A DNA stretch of 64,000 bases from Helcococcus ovis (GTDB lineage: Bacteria > Bacillota > Clostridia > Tissierellales > Peptoniphilaceae): contig NZ_CP119081.1 of NCBI RefSeq assembly GCF_004524775.2, positions 1,178,001 through 1,242,000 on the forward strand, written 5' to 3'. The translations under genes and the position numbers were made by a program. The notes below the pieces were generated by a model. It saw only the letters and a list, made by a program, of their open reading frames with translations. It was not told the origin of the DNA and made no database searches. Numbering within the stretch: the first letter of the stretch is position 1; each line of letters begins with the position of its first letter. Shown one piece after another: positions 27,137 through 36,829 of the stretch.

Positions 27137-27418
27137 CTAATCTTCCATAATATTATCTAATTTAAAATACCCATATTCTCTATGTTGTGTATTTGCAAAT
27201 ATTAACTCTCTATCAGTTGATTCTTTAATTTCATCATCTCTAAGAGGAGAAATTAATTCTGATGTAATTTCATATGTTTGCATTTCAGAAGTATCAACAT
27301 CTAATAATTTATCTGCCATTTTTACAACTTTTTCAAACTTTTCGATTTCAATTTTTCTTTCAGATTCATCACTTGGCAAATCCAAATATGCCTTTTTATA
27401 ATATCTTTCTACATTCAT
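27137..27418 (-). CDS. gatC: Aspartyl/glutamyl-tRNA amidotransferase subunit C
   Basis: 93 residues, the short linker subunit that wraps GatA and GatB. Recognised from size, the C-terminal LRDDE segment with following acidic stretch, and position directly upstream of gatA. The ligA stop overlaps its start. Confidence 0.85.
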   Translation of the reverse strand: MNVERYYKKAYLDLPSDESERKIEIEKFEKVVKMADKLLDVDTSEMQTYEITSELISPLRDDEIKESTDRELIFANTQHREYGYFKLDNIMED

Positions 27419-29415
27419 TATTCTAATCCTTCTAAAAACTTTATTAATTCTTCACCTTGATAAATTTTTACATTATTTTGCTGTGCCTTAGCTAATTTTG
27501 AACCTGCCTTTTCTCCGGCAAGCAAAATATCTGTACTCTTTGATACAGATGATGTAACTTTTGCACCCTTCAATTTTAATTTTTCTTCTATTTCTTTTCG
27601 ATTATAACCCTCAATAGTACCTGTTACAACCATTACTAAATCCTTTAATTCCTCAGTTTTTGTTTCACTTGTTTCAATAAATTTAATCCCTTTTGAAATT
27701 AAATCATCTAATCCATTTTTTATCCTTTCGTCATGGAAAAATTCAACTATTGCATTTGCAGTAATTTCTCCTATATCGGAAACATTTATTAAATCTTCAA
27801 ATTTAGCCTCTTTTAGTTTATCTAAAGTTTTAAACTCATCTGCCAAATCTGATGCAGTCTTTACACCTACATTTGGAATTCCCAGTGCATATATGAAAGA
27901 TTTTAATTTAACTTCTTTTGATTTTTCAATAGCCTCCAAAATATTATCAGCTTTTTTATCCTTAAATCCTTCAAGCTTAAATAATTCCTCTTTAGTAATA
28001 TCATAAAGTTCATCAATTTCACTAATATCAAGCACTTCTATCATTTTATCAATGGTCTTTTCAGACAATCCCTCAATATTCATAGCTTCTCTTGAAGCAA
28101 AATGAGTAAGTCTGGCATTTAACTGAGGTTTACAATTTAGTGAATTTTGACAGTAAATATGCACATTATCATAAAACAGCTCTGAATGACAATACGGACA
28201 AAATAGAGGTTTTTCAATATTTACAGTATTGCTGTTATCTTCATCTATTGCAGTTAATATTTCCGGAATTACATCATTAGATCTTCTAATCAATACATCA
28301 GACCCGATTTTTACTTTTTTTCTCTGAATATCATCAAAATTATTCAATGTTGCCCTTGAAACAGTAACTCCCTCAATATCAACAGGCTCTAAAATTGCGA
28401 CAGGTGTAACTTTCCCTGTACGACCTACATTCCATATTACTTCTTTAATTTTTGTCACATACTGTTCAGCTTCAAACTTATATGCTATAGCCCATCTTGG
28501 AAACTTATTTGTATATCCCAAAACATCCCTAGTTCTAAAATCATTAATCTTAATAACAACTCCATCAGTTAATACATCAATCGTCTTTCTATATTCTCCA
28601 ATCTCTGTAATTACCTGAACCAGTTCTTGAAAAGTATGAACCTTTTTTCTAAATGGAAATGTATTAAATTTGTTATATACAAGAAATTCAAACACTTCGT
28701 CCTGTGAATTTATTACATCTTGGTCAATAAATCCAATATTATATAAATAGCATTCTAAATGTCTACTTCGTGTAACTGATGCATCAAGATTTCTCAAAGC
28801 CCCGGCTGCCGCATTTCTCGCATTTTTTAACTTATCTTCATGCGTATTATTATATTTTTCAAGAGATGATAAAGGCATAACACCCTCCCCCGAAACTTCA
28901 ACAATACCCTTAAAATCAATAGTCCTAGGAATTGAATCAATAGTTAAAACTTGTGGTAAAATTTCCTCCCCAATTACTCCAGTTCCTCTAGTTGCTGCAT
29001 TTTCAAGTTTTCCATCTTTATATGTTAAATTTATTGTAAGTCCATCAAATTTTAGCTCTACAATATACTCAATTTCAGGAAGAATATCATTTGCCCCGGC
29101 ATTATATTGTAATCTCAACTTTTCAGCTCTATTCATCCAATCTTCAATTTCTTCAAAAGATTGAGCCTTATCTAGTGAATACAATCTTCCCAAATGCTCA
29201 TGTTTTACAAATTTTTCAAGCACCTTATCCCCAACAATCTGAGTTGGTGAATCTTCAAAAACTAGCCCACTTTCCTCTTCCAATTTCTTAAGTTCATCAT
29301 ACAATTTATCATATTCCTTATCAGAAATTAAAGGTTCATCAAGTGTATAATAATGATAATTAAGCTCCTTAATACGCTCTATTAAATTTTTAATTTTTAT
29401 TTCAATATCACTCAT
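27418..29415 (-). CDS. ligA: NAD+-dependent DNA ligase
   Basis: About 665 residues from MSDIEIKIKNLIER, which has GGAG upstream; an in-frame ATG at 29442 is less likely. Domains in order: Ia domain (YHYYTLDEPLISDKEYD), nucleotidyltransferase with KFDG lysine, OB fold, a four-Cys zinc finger (CPYCHSELF.. CQNSLNC), helix-hairpin-helix repeats, and a C-terminal BRCT (VMVVTGTIEGYNRKEIEEKL). Essential replication and repair ligase. First gene of the gat cluster. Confidence 0.96.
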   Translation of the reverse strand: MSDIEIKIKNLIERIKELNYHYYTLDEPLISDKEYDKLYDELKKLEEESGLVFEDSPTQIVGDKVLEKFVKHEHLGRLYSLDKAQSFEEIEDWMNRAEKLRLQYNAGANDILPEIEYIVELKFDGLTINLTYKDGKLENAATRGTGVIGEEILPQVLTIDSIPRTIDFKGIVEVSGEGVMPLSSLEKYNNTHEDKLKNARNAAAGALRNLDASVTRSRHLECYLYNIGFIDQDVINSQDEVFEFLVYNKFNTFPFRKKVHTFQELVQVITEIGEYRKTIDVLTDGVVIKINDFRTRDVLGYTNKFPRWAIAYKFEAEQYVTKIKEVIWNVGRTGKVTPVAILEPVDIEGVTVSRATLNNFDDIQRKKVKIGSDVLIRRSNDVIPEILTAIDEDNSNTVNIEKPLFCPYCHSELFYDNVHIYCQNSLNCKPQLNARLTHFASREAMNIEGLSEKTIDKMIEVLDISEIDELYDITKEELFKLEGFKDKKADNILEAIEKSKEVKLKSFIYALGIPNVGVKTASDLADEFKTLDKLKEAKFEDLINVSDIGEITANAIVEFFHDERIKNGLDDLISKGIKFIETSETKTEELKDLVMVVTGTIEGYNRKEIEEKLKLKGAKVTSSVSKSTDILLAGEKAGSKLAKAQQNNVKIYQGEELIKFLEGLE

Positions 29416-29620
29416 AATATCTCCATTTAGATTAATCAACACTATTATTATAGCACATTATATTGATATATAAAACGTGCTTATCAATTGAAAACAATAT
29501 ATTTTTAGAGTTGTCAAACATATCTTAAAATAGGAAAATATAATGATGTTATTAAAATAAACATCTATGATTAACATATAAACAACACTTAGTTTCTTAA
29601 ATGCCTTAAGTTTAATTGTC

Positions 29621-29703
29621 CTACAATAAATACCCATAGTGCACAAGTAGTGTTGGTGGATAAATTATCCTTCACCACTCATACCCTATGGGTGTTTGAC
29701 AAA
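29621..29703. repeat. Structured ~83-bp repeat, copy 1
   Basis: Begins CTACAATAAATACCCATAG and ends CTATGGGTGTTTGACAAA, the two ends pairing as a long stem. The inner part GTGTTGGTGGATAAATTATCC..CACCAC forms a second stem. Copies 2 (31491) and 3 (39532) share the layout. Confidence 0.75.
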
Positions 29704-29769
29704 TCTATGAGAGCGCGTTTTTAGAAGATTTTCATGTATGCTGTAAATGTCAAGTAATTGATATTAAAA

Positions 29770-29816
29770 AAGCACTTAAATTTTTGAGATTAATTTTTAC
29801 TCATTTTTAAGTGCTT
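29770..29816 (-). terminator. Terminator downstream of bacteriocin module A
   Basis: Stem AAGCACTTAAA/TTTAAGTGCTT with an inner TGAG/CTCA pair. On the minus strand a TTTTTT run follows. About 320 bp past the last intact gene of module A. Confidence 0.65.
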
Positions 29817-29849
29817 ATTATTTTAGCTGTTTTACTTTTTACATGGAAT

Positions 29850-30025
29850 TTAAATCTTTATATATTTTGTTGAACGACCACTGCTTATCTTTTCATTGTC
29901 CTGTAATTCTTCTAAGGCTAGTTCTATTATCCTTTGTGATATATTCGGGCAAAGAATCATAATATCTTTTTTGTAAAGTAGCTCTAATGATTTTTGAATA
30001 ACAGAAAATACTCTTTCATAAGAAA
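29850..30025 (-). pseudogene. Remnant of a Fic-like protein C-terminus (winged helix)
   Basis: An open stretch ending in a stop reads LLYKKDIMILCPNISQRI and ELALEELQDNEKISSGRS then TKYIKI, like the winged-helix tail of Fic/DNA-binding proteins. There is no start and no upstream domain. Family call is tentative. Confidence 0.4.
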
Positions 30026-30135
30026 ATCAATCTTTTTATTATTTGTATCTATTTTTAGAGAAACTTGATTTATCTTTTCAGCAATTAATGATTAAAATAT
30101 TAATATAATAGTTCTTAATACATACATATTTAAAA

Positions 30136-30528
30136 TTAATTATTCTTTTTTATAGTACTATTTACAGCATGCAACATAATTAAAGCCCCGAAAGCCATAT
30201 GACGAGCTCCGACGTCCATAGTTGTCGATATTGTTTCATAAATATAAAATGCACATGAAAACAAAATATAAATATAAAATAATATAATTGCAATTTTAAG
30301 CAATATAGAATTTATGCTTTCATTTAAAATATTTCTTTGATTTTTATAATTTTCTAAACTTATAAATAACATGATTGCTGAAAATATAAAACAAAAAATC
30401 GTTCTTATTTCTAAATTGTTAGAATTAATGTTTCCAGTTAAAGCAGCTCCTACTGTACTTGAAGAAACTACTGTAAAATAAATACAAGCAAATACTACAT
30501 TAGTCTTATATACATTCTTTATTTTCAT
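30136..30528 (-). CDS. Four-helix membrane protein, candidate bacteriocin immunity protein
   Basis: 130 residues with four hydrophobic segments (about 10-30, 42-58, 74-95, 108-124) and charged loops. No family recognised. Ribosome site AGAGGT. It lies 28 bp downstream of two double-glycine bacteriocin genes in the same direction, the usual place for an immunity gene, so that role is inferred from context. Confidence 0.5.
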   Translation of the reverse strand: MKIKNVYKTNVVFACIYFTVVSSSTVGAALTGNINSNNLEIRTIFCFIFSAIMLFISLENYKNQRNILNESINSILLKIAIILFYIYILFSCAFYIYETISTTMDVGARHMAFGALIMLHAVNSTIKKNN

Positions 30529-30556
30529 AATTACCTCTATTCAACTTATGTAATAT

Positions 30557-30754
30557 TTAATCAGCATTCCATCCCTCAATCACGGTAGTTACACCACCTA
30601 TTACTCCCGCAACTCCAAGACCTTTTGATCCGAGTTCAGGTCCTAATACGGTTCCTGCTACTCCTGCTACAGCAGTTATAGTTCCACCTATAATATACAA
30701 CCAATTTTTACCACCTTCTATAAGTAATAAATCCTCTTCCAATAATAGTTCCAT
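30557..30754 (-). CDS. Double-glycine class II bacteriocin precursor (module A, second peptide)
   Basis: 65 residues. Leader MELLLEEDLLLIEGG ends in the GG cleavage site; the mature peptide starts KNWLYIIGG and is Gly/Ala/Val-rich with GxxxG-like spacing (GVAGVIGG), as in two-peptide bacteriocins. The next gene upstream encodes a similar precursor, so they may form one two-component toxin. Export and leader removal would be by the C39-peptidase ABC transporter at 34151. Confidence 0.72.
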   Translation of the reverse strand: MELLLEEDLLLIEGGKNWLYIIGGTITAVAGVAGTVLGPELGSKGLGVAGVIGGVTTVIEGWNAD

Positions 30755-30779
30755 TTTAGCCTCCTAATCATTTTTTATC

Positions 30780-30995
30780 TTACTTCTTCAATTTACCAAG
30801 TAATGTGATTCCTTCTCCAAGCATTCCTAATGCACCATACCATCCTGCACCAGGTAGCGTTGCAACAATTGGTGCACCAGCAATTAATAGTGTTCCTCCT
30901 ATAGCATATCCCGCTTCAGCCCAGCCTCCAGCATTTATTAAATCCAATTCACGTATGCTTAAATCATTAAAATGATTATTTAATGTAATTTCCAT
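30780..30995 (-). CDS. Double-glycine class II bacteriocin precursor (module A, first peptide)
   Basis: 71 residues. The leader ends RELDLINAGG; the mature part starts WAEAGYAIGG and contains GAGWYGALGMLGEG, a Gly-rich amphipathic helix. GGAG-type ribosome site 8 bases upstream. Preceded by the shared GTCGAC dyad. Probable partner of the next peptide gene. Confidence 0.72.
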   Translation of the reverse strand: MEITLNNHFNDLSIRELDLINAGGWAEAGYAIGGTLLIAGAPIVATLPGAGWYGALGMLGEGITLLGKLKK

Positions 30996-31028
30996 ATTAC
31001 TATCTCCTTATTTTATATTTTATATTAA

Positions 31029-31058
31029 GCAACCAATCATGTCGACCTAATCAATTGC
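31029..31058 (-). promoter_or_regulatory. Shared GTCGAC-centred dyad, module A
   Basis: 30-bp imperfect dyad: GCAATTGATT, AGGTCGACAT, GATTGGTTGC on the minus strand, followed by TTAATATAAAA (possible -10) and the first bacteriocin gene. The same block stands before peptide genes at 37258 and 39111. Confidence 0.65.
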
Positions 31059-31096
31059 GATTAATACCATAATAAATTTTTATTTATATTGAAGCC

Positions 31097-31260
31097 TTAA
31101 TTTTTCTCAACCTCAACATATATGTCAATCTCAACATTTTCTAACTCTTGAATCTTTCTTATTTTTATTATTAAATCAGTTATAACTACTGTATATGCTA
31201 GTGTTTTTATAAATCCATTTTCTTCAATATATTTTTTAGTTTATTTTCTAAAATTAATAC
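31097..31260 (-). pseudogene. DUF5085-like gene with internal deletion (module A)
   Basis: Reads LILENKLKKYIEENGF then IKTLAYTVVITDL and ENVEIDIYVEVEKN stop. Compared with the intact 153-residue copy at 37326, about 110 internal residues are missing (ILEN joined to KLKNYIEE) and the ATG is TTA. The same junction occurs in the module C copy. Confidence 0.7.
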
Positions 31261-31335
31261 TTAATTAAAATTTGTAATTTAATATATACTAATTTATAGT
31301 ATATATAATAAATATTTATTTACTTTACATCTATA

Positions 31336-31391
31336 ATATTAAATTATTATTTTTTTATTGTCAATAATTAGGCTGGTACTAGTTTGTCCCA
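31336..31391 (-). promoter_or_regulatory. Module A promoter with TGGNAC-N6-GTNCCA operator
   Basis: On the minus strand: dyad TGGGACAAACTAGTACCA (31391-31374), 9 bp, TTGACA (31364-31359), 17 bp, TAATAT. The dyad just upstream of -35 suits an activator. Two more copies exist at 37914 and 39415. Confidence 0.7.
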
Positions 31392-31490
31392 TTTATTTTT
31401 TATTAGGCTAATTATGGCTTTTTATATATTATTTTTACTTGTATTTAAATCTTATCTAATTATATTTAAGCTATTTTATATTATAGAATT

Positions 31491-31573
31491 CTACAATAAA
31501 TACCCATAGTGAACAAATAGTGTTGGTGGATAAATTATCCTGCACCACTTTTGCCCTTTGGGTATTTGTCAAA
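31491..31573. repeat. Structured ~83-bp repeat, copy 2
   Basis: CTACAATAAATACCCATAG ... CTTTGGGTATTTGTCAAA. The closing stem keeps pairing (AAATACCCA with TGGGTATTT) although several bases differ from copy 1. Lies between module A's promoter and the regulator gene. Confidence 0.75.
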
Positions 31574-31650
31574 TAATCTTAAATTTAATTCCAACTTTTT
31601 GTATTTGCCTTATTATTTGATTTTGAAACAACTTTTTATTTTTTTTATTA

Positions 31651-32529
31651 TTAAATACCATGTTTCTTAAATATTATTTTTTTCAAATTTAATTTATTAA
31701 ACAAATCACATGCTGAAATTGCATTATCTAAGGATTTAGCTGCATTTTGTTTATCATTCATTTTATCATAAACCTGATATTTCAGATAATAAAAATAAGG
31801 TAAATAATCACGGTATGAATATTTGTTCATCTTGCATATACAATCTTCGATTTCATTTATACATTCTAAGAATTTATTTTTGTTTAATTGAATTATTATA
31901 TAATTTAATTTTATAGAAAAATATGTGTTTGAAATAGGTATAACATTTTTATTACAAAAATATATTATATCTTGATATTTTTTTTTATTTTTTTTAATTT
32001 CAAAACAAATTGCTATCTCCTTTAGACATCTAAATTCCAATATTGAATATTTAAAATTTAAATAATTATCTAAATTAAAATTTTTGTTACTTGTGGTTAA
32101 TACTTCTAAAAATAATTTATATGCTAAATCTATATTTTTTTCTTTAGATCTTAAATAATAAACTCCTTTTATAAAATTATAATATTGAATAATATACAAA
32201 TTTTTATTTAAAAATTTTTCAAAAATTTTTAAATCATCTAATAAATCGTTATATTCCATATCTACCAATTTATTTTCAATAATATTCATTTTTTCCATAA
32301 TTTCATCATCAACATAATGCATGTAATCATTATATTTTTGAATTAAGTCTTTCTTATAAACAGCTGATAAAGCAATTAAATTATCTATAGATATTTTTGT
32401 ATTTCCATCTTCCAGCCTAGATAAAGTCTTTCTATTCATATATGCTAACTTTGCAGCTTCGGTTATTGATAGATTGTTTTGCATTCTTAAATTTTTTATA
32501 TATATTCTAAAATTCTGTTCTTCCATCAT
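31651..32529 (-). CDS. HTH-TPR transcriptional regulator, Rgg/PlcR (RRNPP) type
   Basis: 292 residues. N-terminal XRE-type HTH (NLSITEAAKLAYMNRKTLSR) and then a long all-helical region with TPR-like repeats ending in KMNDKQNAAKSLDNAI. This is the architecture of Rgg/PlcR-type sensors of exported peptides. It lies in the bacteriocin region between the transporter operon and module A, so it is the likely activator of the three module promoters. A cognate pheromone gene was not identified. Confidence 0.75.
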   Translation of the reverse strand: MMEEQNFRIYIKNLRMQNNLSITEAAKLAYMNRKTLSRLEDGNTKISIDNLIALSAVYKKDLIQKYNDYMHYVDDEIMEKMNIIENKLVDMEYNDLLDDLKIFEKFLNKNLYIIQYYNFIKGVYYLRSKEKNIDLAYKLFLEVLTTSNKNFNLDNYLNFKYSILEFRCLKEIAICFEIKKNKKKYQDIIYFCNKNVIPISNTYFSIKLNYIIIQLNKNKFLECINEIEDCICKMNKYSYRDYLPYFYYLKYQVYDKMNDKQNAAKSLDNAISACDLFNKLNLKKIIFKKHGI

Positions 32530-32600
32530 AAAACACTCCCTTTAGTACTATATAATTATATAATAATTTATTTCAATTATAACATCAATCATTATCGTTA

Positions 32601-34151
32601 TTAATCAAAAAAATTTAATTTATTAAGAATATATAACAAAATATTTTTTTGCTCCAAAATTATGTTAGATTTAACAAACATGCCATTTATAAGTTTAATA
32701 TTTTTACTTATTAAATCTTCGTTTTTAAAATTGACTCTTATTAAATAATAAGATTTTCCAGAATTTTTATCAAATTTTACATCTTTTGATACATAATTTA
32801 TTTCCCCCTCAAAATATCCATATTCCTGTGATGGATATGACGGAATCTCCAATTTTATGTTTTGTGAATTATTAATTTTACCTATATCTTTATTTTCAAC
32901 ATAAATTTCAGCAAAAAATTCCCCTGAATTTTCAGATAATATTCTACATATATTTGCTCCTTGCGTTACAAAACTTCCTTCTTTTAATTCTTGATTAATA
33001 TAAATATATCCTGATGATTTTGCTTTTATAATATACTTTTCTTTTTCTTTATTATATTGTTCTAATTGTATATTATTCTCCTTATTTTTATTTTCATATG
33101 ATAAAATCTCTTGTGATATATTTTTTAATTCGCTTAATTTACTAATTTCCTTTAAATCTTTTCTTTCAGAATTATCTATCTGATTTATTTGTTCACTTAA
33201 TAATATTTTTCTTGAATTTAATGAGTCATTTTTATTTTCTAAAATTTTTATTTGTTCTTCAATAGCTGCAATTTGTTCAATTTTTAAATTTTTTAATAAA
33301 ATTTCTTTTTCATTTTTTATATTTTTGATATTTTCATTTAAACTATTTATTTTTTTATCTATCTCATAAATATTGTCATTGTTCTCTAAATTTAACTTTT
33401 GATTTTCTAAACTTTTAATTTCATCATTTAATAAAGAAATTTTATTATCAAAATTAATTTTATTTGAGTTATAATTTGATAAATACCTATTTACAATACT
33501 ATAGTAATAAATTTGCGATTTATCAAATTTATTAACTCCATTTTCTATATTTTTCTGCACTTTTCTTAAATTTGTTATTTCAAAATTATTTTTTTCATTT
33601 TCATTTTTAAGAGTATTTACTTCAGATTTATGTTGAGATTTAGTATTTTCAACACTATTATCTTTATTATTTTTTATACTTAGTTCCAATAACTTCTTTT
33701 TATTAATAAATTCATCATAATATTTATTATTTTTATACTCGTCTAATGAATTTATATCTCCATTTAAATATTTTTCATAGGCTTTTAATATTTCCAATCT
33801 CTTTTCGATATCATCTCCTATACTTTTTCTATCATTAATATTTTTATCAATAGAAGATGAATCTAATGCAATTAAAACATTTCCTTTTTTTACATATTTT
33901 CCTTCTGACATATCAACTTTAACAACTTTTCCACTTATTTCACTACTTAACTCTGTTTGCTCAACACTACTTCTAAAAATTCCATTTGCCTTTACAACTA
34001 CATCTATTTTTAAGAAATACATCCATCCAAATGCTATTAAAATCATAAGCAATACGAAATAAATAAAATATATTAGAAAAGGATTTGGTTTTGAATTATA
34101 AACCTCTGTACTATCTGACATTTTATCCATATCAATTATTATAGGTTTCAT
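32601..34151 (-). CDS. HlyD-family bacteriocin export accessory protein
   Basis: 516 residues. Short cytoplasmic start, one membrane helix (about 27-47), then barrel-sandwich hybrid halves (SSEISGKVVKVDMSEGKYV near 70 and KAKSSGYIYINQELKEG near 375) around a long coiled coil rich in Lys, Asn and Glu. Adaptor protein working with the peptidase-ABC exporter; its start overlaps that gene's stop. The coiled coil is longer than in lactococcal LcnD-type proteins. Confidence 0.85.
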   Translation of the reverse strand: MKPIIIDMDKMSDSTEVYNSKPNPFLIYFIYFVLLMILIAFGWMYFLKIDVVVKANGIFRSSVEQTELSSEISGKVVKVDMSEGKYVKKGNVLIALDSSSIDKNINDRKSIGDDIEKRLEILKAYEKYLNGDINSLDEYKNNKYYDEFINKKKLLELSIKNNKDNSVENTKSQHKSEVNTLKNENEKNNFEITNLRKVQKNIENGVNKFDKSQIYYYSIVNRYLSNYNSNKINFDNKISLLNDEIKSLENQKLNLENNDNIYEIDKKINSLNENIKNIKNEKEILLKNLKIEQIAAIEEQIKILENKNDSLNSRKILLSEQINQIDNSERKDLKEISKLSELKNISQEILSYENKNKENNIQLEQYNKEKEKYIIKAKSSGYIYINQELKEGSFVTQGANICRILSENSGEFFAEIYVENKDIGKINNSQNIKLEIPSYPSQEYGYFEGEINYVSKDVKFDKNSGKSYYLIRVNFKNEDLISKNIKLINGMFVKSNIILEQKNILLYILNKLNFFD

Positions 34152-36361
34152 TATAAATCCTCCTCTCTTCCTTCAAGCTCTAAAGACTGTTGTTTAGATA
34201 ATTCAGAATATTTTCCACCAAGTTTTATTAGTTCTTCATGAGTTCCTCTCTCAATTATTTTTCCTTTTTCAAATACATATATCATATCACTATCTTTTAT
34301 AGTGCTTAATCTATGAGCAATAAAAATTGTTGTAATATCTTTTGCAAACTCATGAATTGTCCTATCCAGTGCTTTTTCTGTAATAGAATCTAGATTACTT
34401 GTAGCCTCATCTAAAATTAATATATCAGGATTTTTTAACATAGCTCTAGCTATTGCAAGTCTTTGCCTTTGTCCTCCAGATAAATTAGAGCCATTTTCTT
34501 CAAGTCTAGTTTCATATCTAAGTGGTAACTCATTTATAAAATCATGAGCTTGTGCCATTTTTGATGCCTTATATATATCTTCTAATGTATAAGTGTCTAA
34601 TCCTAATGCAAGGTTTTCTAAAATACTTCCACTGAATAAAAATGTTTCTTGTGGTATATAGGCTATTTTTTCTCTTAATTTTTCTAACTGTATATCCTTT
34701 ATATTATTTCCATTTATTAAAATATCTCCTGATTCAGACTCATATAAATTTAATAATAATTTAGACAAAGTAGTTTTTCCTGAACCACTTTCTCCAACAA
34801 ATGCAATCTTTTGTCCTTTTTTAATATCAATATTTATATTTTCTAATACTAACTTTCTTGTGCCATATCTAAAATTAACATTTTTTATTTCTATATCTCC
34901 AGATAAACTATCAGGTTTTAACTTTTTATATTCTTTTTCTGTTTTTTCAGCTTCCAAATCTAATATTTCCCCAAGTCTATCAGCAGCAACTACAGCAGTT
35001 TGCATTTGTGGTTGTAGATTAACTAAATTTTTCACAGGATCTAAAAAATATACTAAAAGTGAGTTAAATGTAATCAATGAACCTATTGTCATTTCCCCAT
35101 TAATTACACTAATTCCTCCAACCCAAATAATAACAACTCCACCTATTAATTCAACAAATGTTTTTAATGATGTTTGAAAATTACTTACCCAGCTTAAGTT
35201 AAATACACTTTTTAATAACTTAATAAATTTAGTTTCTGTTTCTTGCTTAACTTTTCTTTCAGAATTATATGCTTTTACAGTTTGAATACCATTTAACGAC
35301 TCTACCATATACGATGTAAGCTGTGCATTATCTTCCATCTGATTTCTGTTTAATTTTTCATACCATTTATTAAATAGAACTACAATAATAACATATAAAA
35401 TAATCATAATTATAGTAATGAAAAATAGCTTAGAATTTTGATTAAATAATATAATAGCTCCGGCAATAGCCATCAAGGTATCAATCATAATTGTAAGGGT
35501 AGCTCCGGATATTGCATCTCTTACTTTTCCCGCATCATTAAACCTGGATATAATTTCCCCTACCTTTCTAGTTCCAAAAAAGTTCATAGGTAAATCAATT
35601 ACATGTCTGTAGTATCCTAAGAGTAATGCTATATCTAATTTTTGACTTAAATATAATAATAAATGTGTCCTAAAAGTATTTAATAATACCTTAAATATAT
35701 TTAGCAAAATAACACCTATAGATAATGTCATAAGTGTTTTATATAATGCATTCGGTAATACATTATCTAACAATTCTTTAAAATAAAAAGCTCCTAATAT
35801 ACCTAAAAATGTATATATAAGTGATGCAATAAAAATATTAAAAATTAAGGCTTTTTGTGGTATTAACAAGCTAAAAAATCTCGAAAATAATCCTTTTGTT
35901 TCATCTCCCTTTTTAAAATTTTCACTTTTTACAAGTAATATTAAAACGCCAGTCCATTGATATTTAGGTGGTTTCCCATTTTCATAAACCTCACCAAAAA
36001 ATTCTTCCGGTCTAAGTTTAACTATACCACTACCAGGGTCTGCAATTATTACTTGTTTTTTTGTTATTTTGTGAATAACAACATAATGCAGTAAACTTCC
36101 ATTTACTACTACATGAGCAATACATGGGAGTGGAAACTCTGTAAAGAAAGCTTCTTTATTTCCTTTAACTCCCTTAGCACTAAAACCTAATTGTTCAGCT
36201 GCTTTTATAATTCCATATGCATTTGTACCTTGTTTATCAGTGCCTGCAACTTCTCTTATTTTTGTAATTCCAATTTTATATCCATTTTGTTTACTGATTG
36301 TTGCCAAACATGCTGCTCCACAATCAGTTATATCATGTTGTTTAATACAGTAATATTTCAT
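34151..36361 (-). CDS. Peptidase-containing ABC transporter for double-glycine peptides
   Basis: 736 residues. C39 peptidase: QHDITDCGAAC with catalytic Cys14, LHYVVIHKI (His) and IADPGSG (Asp). Then a six-helix exporter domain and an ATPase with Walker A GESGSGKTTL, signature NLSGGQRQRLAIARAM, Walker B DILILDEATS and H-loop IFIAHRLS. It cuts leaders after GG and exports bacteriocins encoded in all three modules, as no other exporter is present here. Confidence 0.93.
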   Translation of the reverse strand: MKYYCIKQHDITDCGAACLATISKQNGYKIGITKIREVAGTDKQGTNAYGIIKAAEQLGFSAKGVKGNKEAFFTEFPLPCIAHVVVNGSLLHYVVIHKITKKQVIIADPGSGIVKLRPEEFFGEVYENGKPPKYQWTGVLILLVKSENFKKGDETKGLFSRFFSLLIPQKALIFNIFIASLIYTFLGILGAFYFKELLDNVLPNALYKTLMTLSIGVILLNIFKVLLNTFRTHLLLYLSQKLDIALLLGYYRHVIDLPMNFFGTRKVGEIISRFNDAGKVRDAISGATLTIMIDTLMAIAGAIILFNQNSKLFFITIIMIILYVIIVVLFNKWYEKLNRNQMEDNAQLTSYMVESLNGIQTVKAYNSERKVKQETETKFIKLLKSVFNLSWVSNFQTSLKTFVELIGGVVIIWVGGISVINGEMTIGSLITFNSLLVYFLDPVKNLVNLQPQMQTAVVAADRLGEILDLEAEKTEKEYKKLKPDSLSGDIEIKNVNFRYGTRKLVLENINIDIKKGQKIAFVGESGSGKTTLSKLLLNLYESESGDILINGNNIKDIQLEKLREKIAYIPQETFLFSGSILENLALGLDTYTLEDIYKASKMAQAHDFINELPLRYETRLEENGSNLSGGQRQRLAIARAMLKNPDILILDEATSNLDSITEKALDRTIHEFAKDITTIFIAHRLSTIKDSDMIYVFEKGKIIERGTHEELIKLGGKYSELSKQQSLELEGREEDL

Positions 36362-36379
36362 TCATAATCTCCCGGAAAT

Positions 36380-36412
36380 AAAATAGCCCTCACCAAAGTA
36401 GGGGCTATATTT
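36380..36412 (-). terminator. Terminator/attenuator between module B peptides and the exporter gene
   Basis: Stem ATAGCCC/GGGCTAT (36383-36408) followed on the minus strand by TTTTATTT, just before the exporter ribosome site. It could limit read-through from the bacteriocin genes into the exporter. 36413-36588 holds nothing else recognised. Confidence 0.65.
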
Positions 36413-36588
36413 TAGTAAAAAGTTGACTTAATATGAATATTTTATAAACCAATATCTGCGTCAATTTTCTTGTGATACTTCAAATATGATATAGCTGATA
36501 ATTCTAATTATACTGCCCATAAAAATATAGCATATTATCCATTTGAATTACTAATAAACTATCTAAAAAACAATATAAAATTAAATAC

Positions 36589-36783
36589 TTACTTGTTTTT
36601 TTTGTATTTGTTAATTAATAACAAGACAATTGTTGCGAATAATGGAGGAACCAAAAAACTAAAATCTGTCATAATAACGCTAAATCCTAAAAGTGAAATA
36701 ATTTTAAATACTATAATATTAATCACAAATAACGAAATAAATAGCAATACAATTTTAAAAACTCTAAGTATTTCTGTTTTCAT
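36589..36783 (-). CDS. Two-helix small membrane protein, candidate immunity protein of module B
   Basis: 64 residues with two strongly hydrophobic segments (about 9-30 and 43-58) and a KKNK tail. GAGG ribosome site upstream. Follows the module B bacteriocin genes in the same direction. No family recognised; immunity is a guess from position and size. Confidence 0.5.
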   Translation of the reverse strand: MKTEILRVFKIVLLFISLFVINIIVFKIISLLGFSVIMTDFSFLVPPLFATIVLLLINKYKKNK

Positions 36784-36829
36784 TTATTTTCCTCTACAAG
36801 TATGCTGAATTGTAATTGTAAATTATTTT

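Larger units (their letters stand above)
29416..30135. other. Intergenic region left of bacteriocin module A
   Basis: Contains one copy of the structured ACCCATAG repeat (29621-29703), a terminator (29770-29816) and a Fic-like gene remnant (29850-30025). The rest is AT-rich with nothing recognised. Confidence 0.6.

Noticed and set aside
36593-36808. Plus-strand ORF of 71 residues
   Set aside because: Antisense to the small membrane protein gene at 36589, which has the ribosome site and the operon context.
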